From DATKYQ01 sp035528415 (lineage in GTDB: Bacteria; Myxococcota; B64-G9): DNA of 64,000 bases. Below, in pieces: positions 58,809 through 64,000 of the stretch. Position numbers and translations under genes: made by a program. Every line of letters begins with the position of its first letter. The stretch's first letter is position 1. The stretch covers positions 62,001 through 126,000 of the forward strand of contig DATKYQ010000030.1 of NCBI GenBank assembly GCA_035528415.1. Direction: 5' to 3'. The notes beneath the pieces were generated by a model. It was not told the origin of the DNA, made no database searches, and was given only the letters and a program-made list of their open reading frames with translations.

Positions 58809-59114
58809 TCAGTGCAACAGTTCTTCGTGAGGCAAAGGGCCGCTGGCCTCGACCTGACCGAAGCGCTTTTCGTACTTGACCAGGTTGTCTGTCAGCGCGG
58901 CGATCAGCCGCTTGGTGTGCTTGGGGCTGGAAATAATCCTGGCCCTTACCTTGGCCTTGGGCTGTTGAGGCTGCACGTAGATGAAGTCGATGGTGAACTC
59001 GGTCTCGGAGTGATTGACCATGGCCAGGTTGACATAGGCCCCCTGGGCAATCTCCTCGTCCAGCTGAATCTGGATGTTCACCTTCTCTGGTGTTTTCTTG
59101 GTCTCGTCCGGCAT
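58809..59114 (-). CDS. DUF3467 family protein
   Basis: A 101-residue protein: IQIQLDEEIAQGAYVNLAMVNHSETEFTIDFIYVQPQQPKAKVRARIISSPKHTKRL is a good match to DUF3467, a small beta-sandwich-like family widespread in bacteria and without a known role. The start at 59114 is supported by GGGAG 6 nt upstream; the frame extends further but without a site. No membrane or signal segment. Its 3' end lies just past the terminator of the peptide gene, and it is divergent from the giant TPR gene. Confidence 0.85.
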   Translation of the reverse strand: MPDETKKTPEKVNIQIQLDEEIAQGAYVNLAMVNHSETEFTIDFIYVQPQQPKAKVRARIISSPKHTKRLIAALTDNLVKYEKRFGQVEASGPLPHEELLH

Positions 59115-59204
59115 ATCGGGCTCCCTTTGATCGTGTCGGAGCATTGTAGCACCCCTGCGGCGGCGCGCAAATGTGGTAAAACTGATTTTTCCGAAGCTAA
59201 CACG

Positions 59205-59234
59205 TTGACTTCTCTTGTGGCCTTTCGGTAAAGT
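59205..59234 (+). promoter_or_regulatory. Promoter of the giant TPR gene
   Basis: TTGACT (59205-59210) and TAAAGT (59229-59234) are 18 bp apart. The predicted start falls almost at the ATG at 59246, implying a very short or absent leader; this fits the lack of a ribosome-binding site. Confidence 0.38.
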
Positions 59235-59245
59235 CGTTGACACCG

Positions 59246-62200
59246 ATGGCCAAGTCACGCAAGAAGAACACGCACGCGGACGACGGGCGTACAGTCCGCG
59301 GCAAGCAGATCCAGAAACTCAAGAAATGCCTGAAAAAAAGCCCGGCCGACGAAAATGCCTTTGTCCAGTTGTGGGACGCCTTCCTGGCCGCCGAATCCTG
59401 GCAGGCCATGGTGGAGATCCTGCAGGCGCGCATCGCGGCGCTTAGCGATCCGAAGAGCAAGGTGCGCGCATTGATCCGGCTTGGAAACCTGTATGACGAA
59501 AAACTCTCCGATCCCCGCAGCGCGGTCGATACTTTCCACCGGGTGCTTATCCTCGATCCCGAGAATCGCCGGGCCATCTGGTCGCTGGCCATGCTCTATC
59601 ACGACCTCGAAGACTGGGAAAAAGTAATCGAGATCTACCTGCTGCAGATCGACCTGGCCCAGTCCCCCGAGGAGAAGCTTGCCATCAGGGCGCAGCTGGC
59701 CCAGATATACGAACAGCGCCTGCAGCAGGAAGATCAGGCGCTGATGGAGTACATCCGGGCGGCGCGGCTCGCGCCCCAGAACGTGCGTATCCTGCTCAAC
59801 ATGGAAAAGCTGGCCACGCGCACGGAAAGCTTCAGGGAGCTTCTGGCGATCTATGAGGACGTGGTCGAGCGCATAGATCGCATTGAGTTACGCGTCGCCC
59901 TCTACCTGAAGCTGGCCCGACTCTACGCCGAGCGGCTGGGGGACGAAGCTCAGGCCGAAGGATACTACAAGCGCGCGGTGGAGCTGAGCGGCTCGGACAC
60001 CGAGAAGCTGTTTTCCATCTCCAGCATCTACGGGGAAGAGGAAGAATGGCAAGAGCTGATCTCGACATACACCCAGCTGATCAAGTACTCGGAAGACCCC
60101 GCTGCCAAGTCGAGGCTGCGGCGCGAGATCGCCCGCCTGTATCGCGACGGTCTCAGGGATCCGGCCTCGGCCTTCTTCGAGATCGTCCGGGTGGCGCGCT
60201 ACTCTCCGGACGAACCCGGCCTGATCGACGAGATCTATAACCTCGGCGTAGCCTGCGAGAAACACCTGGAGCTGGCCGCCGTGCTCGAAGATCTGGGCAC
60301 GCGGCTCAATGATGACCAGGCCGCGGTCGAGTTGTACACGAAGCTCGCGCACCTTCACTTGTACGAGTTGCATAACGCAGATCTTGCCCGCGGCGCCGTT
60401 TCCAAGGCCATCGAGATCGATCCGGCCAATCTGTCCGCCCAGCTGATCCGCCTGGATCTGCTGGAATACGGCAAGGAGTTCGAGCCCCTGGCCATGGCCC
60501 TCGAGTCGTTCCTCTCGCGCCCCGATCTGCCCGCCGACGTGGTCAAGGCGCAGACCAGGCGCTTAGCGCGCATCCTCGAAGAGAAGCTCGGTGAACGAGA
60601 GCGGGCGGTTGTGCTCTACCGGGAATCAATGCAGGAGCCCCCCCGGGAGGATGTTCCCCCTACGGAACAGCGCGAGGAGATTCTCGAAGATCTTTATCGC
60701 CGCCAGGGCATTTGGGACGAGTTGATTTCGCTGCTGATCGGACGCGCGGAGAAGACCTCCGATCCCGACCAGGCGGCCGAGATCTCCCTGGAAATCGCGG
60801 CCATCCAGGAAGAGAAACTCGACCACCTCGACCTTGCGTTTTTCGAGTTGATCCGCGCGCTGAGACAGGCTCCCGGCCACCCGCGCCTGATGGATGAGTT
60901 GTTTCGCCTGGCCCGATCCGCGGGCTTTGCGAACGAGTTGCTGGCCGTTCTCGACGAACAGCTGGTCGCCATGGACGGGCCTGCTGCGGCCGGGTTGCAG
61001 GAGCGGGCCGGGTTACTGCTCGCTGATTGCGGGATGCGGGCGCAGGCCGAAGAGCGCTTCAAACGCGCGATCGAGCTGGATCCAACTCTGATCGAAGCAT
61101 TCCGGTCGTTACACGCAATGCTCGAAGAAGCACAGGATCAAGAAGGTCTCGTCGATCTGCTTCTCGGGCGAGCCGCGCGCATTTTTGAACCAGCGCGGAA
61201 AACAGAGTTGCTCTACGAGGCGGCCGAGATTATCGAGGAGAAAGTTGGCAATGACGGACGTGCGGCCGATGTCTACGATCGCATACTGGGGCTGAATCCG
61301 GAAGCCGCGGCCGCCGTGAAAGCCATCAAGCGCCTGAGAGGAGAAGCCGGTCGGATTGCTTCCTTTGCAGAAGAAGGTATGGAGGAAGAAGAGGAAGAAG
61401 AGAAGAAAGAGACAGAAGCAGAGACAGAAGCAGAGGCAGAAGAAGAGGCAGAAGAAGAGGCAGAAGAAGAGGCAGAGGCAGAAGAAGAAGAAGAAGAAGA
61501 AGATATTGCCGAAGTATTTTCGCCGCTGCCGACTGAAGAAGACGGGATCGGGACGATCGATCTCGGTGGGGTCGATCCTTTTCAGGATCGCGAACCCACC
61601 CTGGTTCAGGAAACTCCGCAAGGCGGGGAACAAACCACAGTCGGGGACGAGGAGGATACCGACGAGGAAGAAGACAAAGAGCCAACCCTCGTCGGCCCCA
61701 TCGAGGGCAAGGCGCCTGCCGAGCGCAAGGAAGAGGAAGAAGAAACGGACACCTCCCCGATGGAAGAGGAGGCGACCATTCCGAGCATTCCGGGCATTCC
61801 GAGCAGCCCGACAGATCCCGTCGATACTCTTTGGCGGGCCGCTCGCGATGAACCCGACTCTCTGGAAGCCTGGGACAAGTTGACCTCCCGGCTCCAGGAG
61901 GGGTCCGATACTGAAGCGGCATTCGAGGCCCTGGAGCAGGGAGCTTTACTTGCTTCAAACGATAGGGTCAGGGCGAAGCTGTATCGCCGAATGTCGCTTT
62001 TGGCTGTAAGCTCCGATCTCCAGGCGCGGCTGGGGCGCCTGCTCGAAGAAGACGGGCGCCCGGAAGACGCCGAGTCGTCCTACCGCAGCGTATTGCGGCA
62101 AGAGCCATCCAACGAAGAGGCCCTCGAGGGGTTGCAGCGCCTGTACGAGGAGCGCAACGATCTTACCAGGTATGACGCAATCCTCACCCGCACCCTGAAA

Positions 62201-64000
62201 GCGGCCGGCGATCCGGCGACCCGCAAGAAGTTGCTCTTCAGGCGGGCCAAGCTGCGGGCCGGGCGTCTGGACAAGATCCGCGAGGCGCTCGAAGATCTCG
62301 ATCAGCTCCTGGCCGGCGGCGGCGGTGATCTCGAAGCGATCGAGCTGCAGGAAGGCCTTTTCGAGAAGACCGGCAACTACGAACAACTGGCGCAAGCCTA
62401 CGAACGACACATTTCGTCGTGCGATCAAGCGGACGACAGGGTGAGACTGTATTCCGCCCTGGCGGCCGTCTACGAGCAGCGCCTGGATAACCAGGAAAAA
62501 GCAGTGGAGCTTTACAGGCAAGCACTGGCCGAGAATCCCCGCGACGCCGATGCTCACCTGGCGCTGGCCAGATTGCTGCAAACCAGTCGCGACTGGCTTG
62601 GATCCATCGATGCCTTACGCCGGGCGGCCGAACAGGTGGAAGATTTACATTTTCAAAATCGGATGCATTGCCAAATCGGCAAGATTCTCGAAGAGCAACT
62701 GCTCAGGCCCGAAGAAGCCGAGGCGGCTTACCACCGGGCCACAGACAACGATTTCCCCTCGTTCGAGGCCATGTCCGCGCTCAGGGACATGGCGCGCCGC
62801 CGGGAGGATTGGGTCGAAGTCATTCGTTACGGCAAGAAGCAGGCCGCTGTTGAAGTCGATCCGCGTGACAGGGCCGGCATCCTGGTGGAAATGGCGGAAG
62901 TGTGGCGTGAACGGCTGCAGAACGAAGAGAAGGCGCTGCAGTGTCACGAACAGGCCCACGAGCTGGACCCCGAGAACCTGCAGGCCGCTCGTGCGGTGGC
63001 CGAGGCGAGGCTCAAGACCCACTCACACGAAGAGGCCCACAATCTGTTGGAGCGCGTTGCCAGGATCGGCGCCGACTCCGACATGGATGCCGCGGAACTG
63101 GCCGCCGTGCACCTCAAGCTGGCCCAGACGGCGGAGGCGCTCGATCGCCCCGAGGAGGCCGGTGCCGCCTTCGATCGCGCCCTTGAGCTGGCGCCGGCCG
63201 ACTTGCAGATTCTGACCCAGTACGGTTACTACCTTGCCCGGCATGAGCGCTGGGAACAGGCGCTAGGGCTGTATGGAAAGATCCTCGACGACTATAGTCA
63301 CCGGCTGGATCCGGCGGAAGTGGCGGACATCCACTGCCTGGCGGCACAGGGATTTATCAAACAGGAGCAGCCCGGGGAGGCCGCCGACCAGTACAGGAAA
63401 GCACTCAAGGCAAACCCGCGTCACCTGCCGGCCCTTCGGGCAAGCACTGCGCTGGCGCGCAAGATGGGGCGTCATCTGGAAGCCGCGGATCTCCTGGCGC
63501 AGCTTCTGCATCTGTCCCAAGGTCCCGGTACGCGCTTCAACCTGTCCGTGCAACTGGGAGATATACTGGCCGGCCCGCTCAATCGGCCCAAGGATGCGGC
63601 CAGGGCATACCGGGAAGCCCTTGAGCAGGAGCCAAACAGCGTCGATCTGCTCGAAAAGTTGCGCAAGGTGCTGACGCGCGCGGAGCAATACCCGGAGGCT
63701 ATCGAGGCTTTGCAACTCCTCGCGCACCTCGCGCCAAACGACAGGCAACGGGCGCGCTACCAGCGCATCTCCGGCGACATCGAGCGCGAGCGGTTGGATG
63801 ACAACGAGCGAGCCCTGGAGTTTTACCTGCGGGCGCTTCGACACACGCCGCTCGACGGGCGCGCGCACGCATCGGCAGTGAAAATCCTCAGCCAGCTGCG
63901 CGATTGGCGGCGCCTGGCTGCTCTTTACGAAGAGCTCCTGGGTCGTCTGCCTCCGCCGATCGCCGGGCAGCAGGATCGCCGGGTTCCCATTCTGACCGAG
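59246..64000 (+). CDS. Giant TPR-repeat protein with Glu-rich hinge (3' end outside window)
   Basis: An open frame of 1585 codons runs from ATG 59246 (MAKSRKKNTHADDG) to the right edge with no stop, so the gene is incomplete. It is almost all tetratricopeptide repeats (for example SAVDTFHRVLILDPENRRAIWSLAMLYHDLEDWEKVIEIY), with TPR blocks at about 20-700 and 850 onward. Between them lies an acidic hinge (about 712-870) starting with a run of Glu/Ala coded by purine-rich repeats and continuing with Pro/Thr/Glu. No signal peptide or membrane helix is seen, so it is probably a cytoplasmic scaffold. Similar very long TPR proteins occur in myxobacteria; no function is assigned. Confidence 0.85.
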   Translation, partial: MAKSRKKNTHADDGRTVRGKQIQKLKKCLKKSPADENAFVQLWDAFLAAESWQAMVEILQARIAALSDPKSKVRALIRLGNLYDEKLSDPRSAVDTFHRVLILDPENRRAIWSLAMLYHDLEDWEKVIEIYLLQIDLAQSPEEKLAIRAQLAQIYEQRLQQEDQALMEYIRAARLAPQNVRILLNMEKLATRTESFRELLAIYEDVVERIDRIELRVALYLKLARLYAERLGDEAQAEGYYKRAVELSGSDTEKLFSISSIYGEEEEWQELISTYTQLIKYSEDPAAKSRLRREIARLYRDGLRDPASAFFEIVRVARYSPDEPGLIDEIYNLGVACEKHLELAAVLEDLGTRLNDDQAAVELYTKLAHLHLYELHNADLARGAVSKAIEIDPANLSAQLIRLDLLEYGKEFEPLAMALESFLSRPDLPADVVKAQTRRLARILEEKLGERERAVVLYRESMQEPPREDVPPTEQREEILEDLYRRQGIWDELISLLIGRAEKTSDPDQAAEISLEIAAIQEEKLDHLDLAFFELIRALRQAPGHPRLMDELFRLARSAGFANELLAVLDEQLVAMDGPAAAGLQERAGLLLADCGMRAQAEERFKRAIELDPTLIEAFRSLHAMLEEAQDQEGLVDLLLGRAARIFEPARKTELLYEAAEIIEEKVGNDGRAADVYDRILGLNPEAAAAVKAIKRLRGEAGRIASFAEEGMEEEEEEEKKETEAETEAEAEEEAEEEAEEEAEAEEEEEEEDIAEVFSPLPTEEDGIGTIDLGGVDPFQDREPTLVQETPQGGEQTTVGDEEDTDEEEDKEPTLVGPIEGKAPAERKEEEEETDTSPMEEEATIPSIPGIPSSPTDPVDTLWRAARDEPDSLEAWDKLTSRLQEGSDTEAAFEALEQGALLASNDRVRAKLYRRMSLLAVSSDLQARLGRLLEEDGRPEDAESSYRSVLRQEPSNEEALEGLQRLYEERNDLTRYDAILTRTLKAAGDPATRKKLLFRRAKLRAGRLDKIREALEDLDQLLAGGGGDLEAIELQEGLFEKTGNYEQLAQAYERHISSCDQADDRVRLYSALAAVYEQRLDNQEKAVELYRQALAENPRDADAHLALARLLQTSRDWLGSIDALRRAAEQVEDLHFQNRMHCQIGKILEEQLLRPEEAEAAYHRATDNDFPSFEAMSALRDMARRREDWVEVIRYGKKQAAVEVDPRDRAGILVEMAEVWRERLQNEEKALQCHEQAHELDPENLQAARAVAEARLKTHSHEEAHNLLERVARIGADSDMDAAELAAVHLKLAQTAEALDRPEEAGAAFDRALELAPADLQILTQYGYYLARHERWEQALGLYGKILDDYSHRLDPAEVADIHCLAAQGFIKQEQPGEAADQYRKALKANPRHLPALRASTALARKMGRHLEAADLLAQLLHLSQGPGTRFNLSVQLGDILAGPLNRPKDAARAYREALEQEPNSVDLLEKLRKVLTRAEQYPEAIEALQLLAHLAPNDRQRARYQRISGDIERERLDDNERALEFYLRALRHTPLDGRAHASAVKILSQLRDWRRLAALYEELLGRLPPPIAGQQDRRVPILTE
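61379..61502 (+). repeat. Purine-rich repeat tract coding for the Glu/Ala hinge
   Basis: About 120 nt of G and A with few pyrimidines, all on one strand, including three exact copies of the 12-mer GCAGAAGAAGAG (61436-61471) and a run of GAA codons. Such tracts can change length by slippage; multiples of 3 would leave the frame intact. Confidence 0.85.

Noticed and set aside
61109..61633. Minus-strand frame coding for a long Phe/Cys/Leu run
   Set aside because: Simple complement of the Glu-codon repeats in the TPR gene.

Overview
The window is about 64 kb of GC-rich chromosome that most resembles a myxobacterium-like organism (Myxococcota, the former Deltaproteobacteria). The evidence is two MYXO-CTERM surface-sorting tails, Myxococcus-type cysteine repeats, MopE-type D/N-rich metal-binding repeats, many large secreted lipoproteins, Ser/Thr kinases, and a sigma-54 activator with an FHA domain. 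This placement is an inference from gene families; no rRNA or other marker gene is present. I found no tRNA, rRNA, CRISPR array, insertion sequence or prophage.

Layout. 1-10.3 kb: the tail of a MYXO-CTERM surface protein, a kinase with a KAS III-like enzyme upstream of it, and two long lipoproteins (vWA; PPC/cysteine-repeat). 10.4-16.4 kb: two tandem thiolases with a membrane TPR-like protein, converging on an ABC-F ATPase. 16.4-22.9 kb: a zinc-ribbon membrane protein, a propeller/transglutaminase protein, ssb, a very Cys/Asp-rich lipoprotein, a PH-like membrane protein coupled to a MEMO-family protein, and a small exported protein. 23.0-30.5 kb: six tightly packed forward genes (pepD, hutU, class I amidotransferase-like hydrolase, MATE transporter, a four-Cys protein, a DUF6125 protein). 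30.6-38.3 kb: more surface proteins (Cys-rich/Ig-like lipoprotein, SGNH lipoprotein, a second MYXO-CTERM protein, an outer-membrane barrel).

38.3-49.2 kb: the parts of a BtuCDF/FecCDE-type importer are scattered on the minus strand (ATPase, permease, binding protein). Between and around them lie a patatin, a UDP-sugar pyrophosphorylase-like protein, a metallophosphoesterase lipoprotein, a DUF4143-type ATPase with no normal start codon, an FmdB zinc ribbon, a ComEA-like protein and a 63-residue protein.

49.5-58.8 kb holds the most interesting set. A Ser/Thr kinase - nSTAND NTPase - WD40 protein (split by a frameshift) and a 74-residue four-cysteine exported peptide each lie behind a near-perfect sigma-54 promoter. 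Each promoter has the same 17-nt upstream string containing the perfect palindrome GGCAAGATCTTGCC. Between them, facing the kinase gene and divergent from the peptide gene, lies an FHA / degenerate GGDEF-like / AAA+ / Fis-HTH sigma-54 activator. Its likely binding site is that palindrome. I read this as one regulon in which the kinase and the FHA activator may signal to each other and the peptide is an output; the signalling link is inference. 58.8-64 kb: a DUF3467 protein and the start of a giant TPR protein with a glutamate-rich hinge, open at the right edge.
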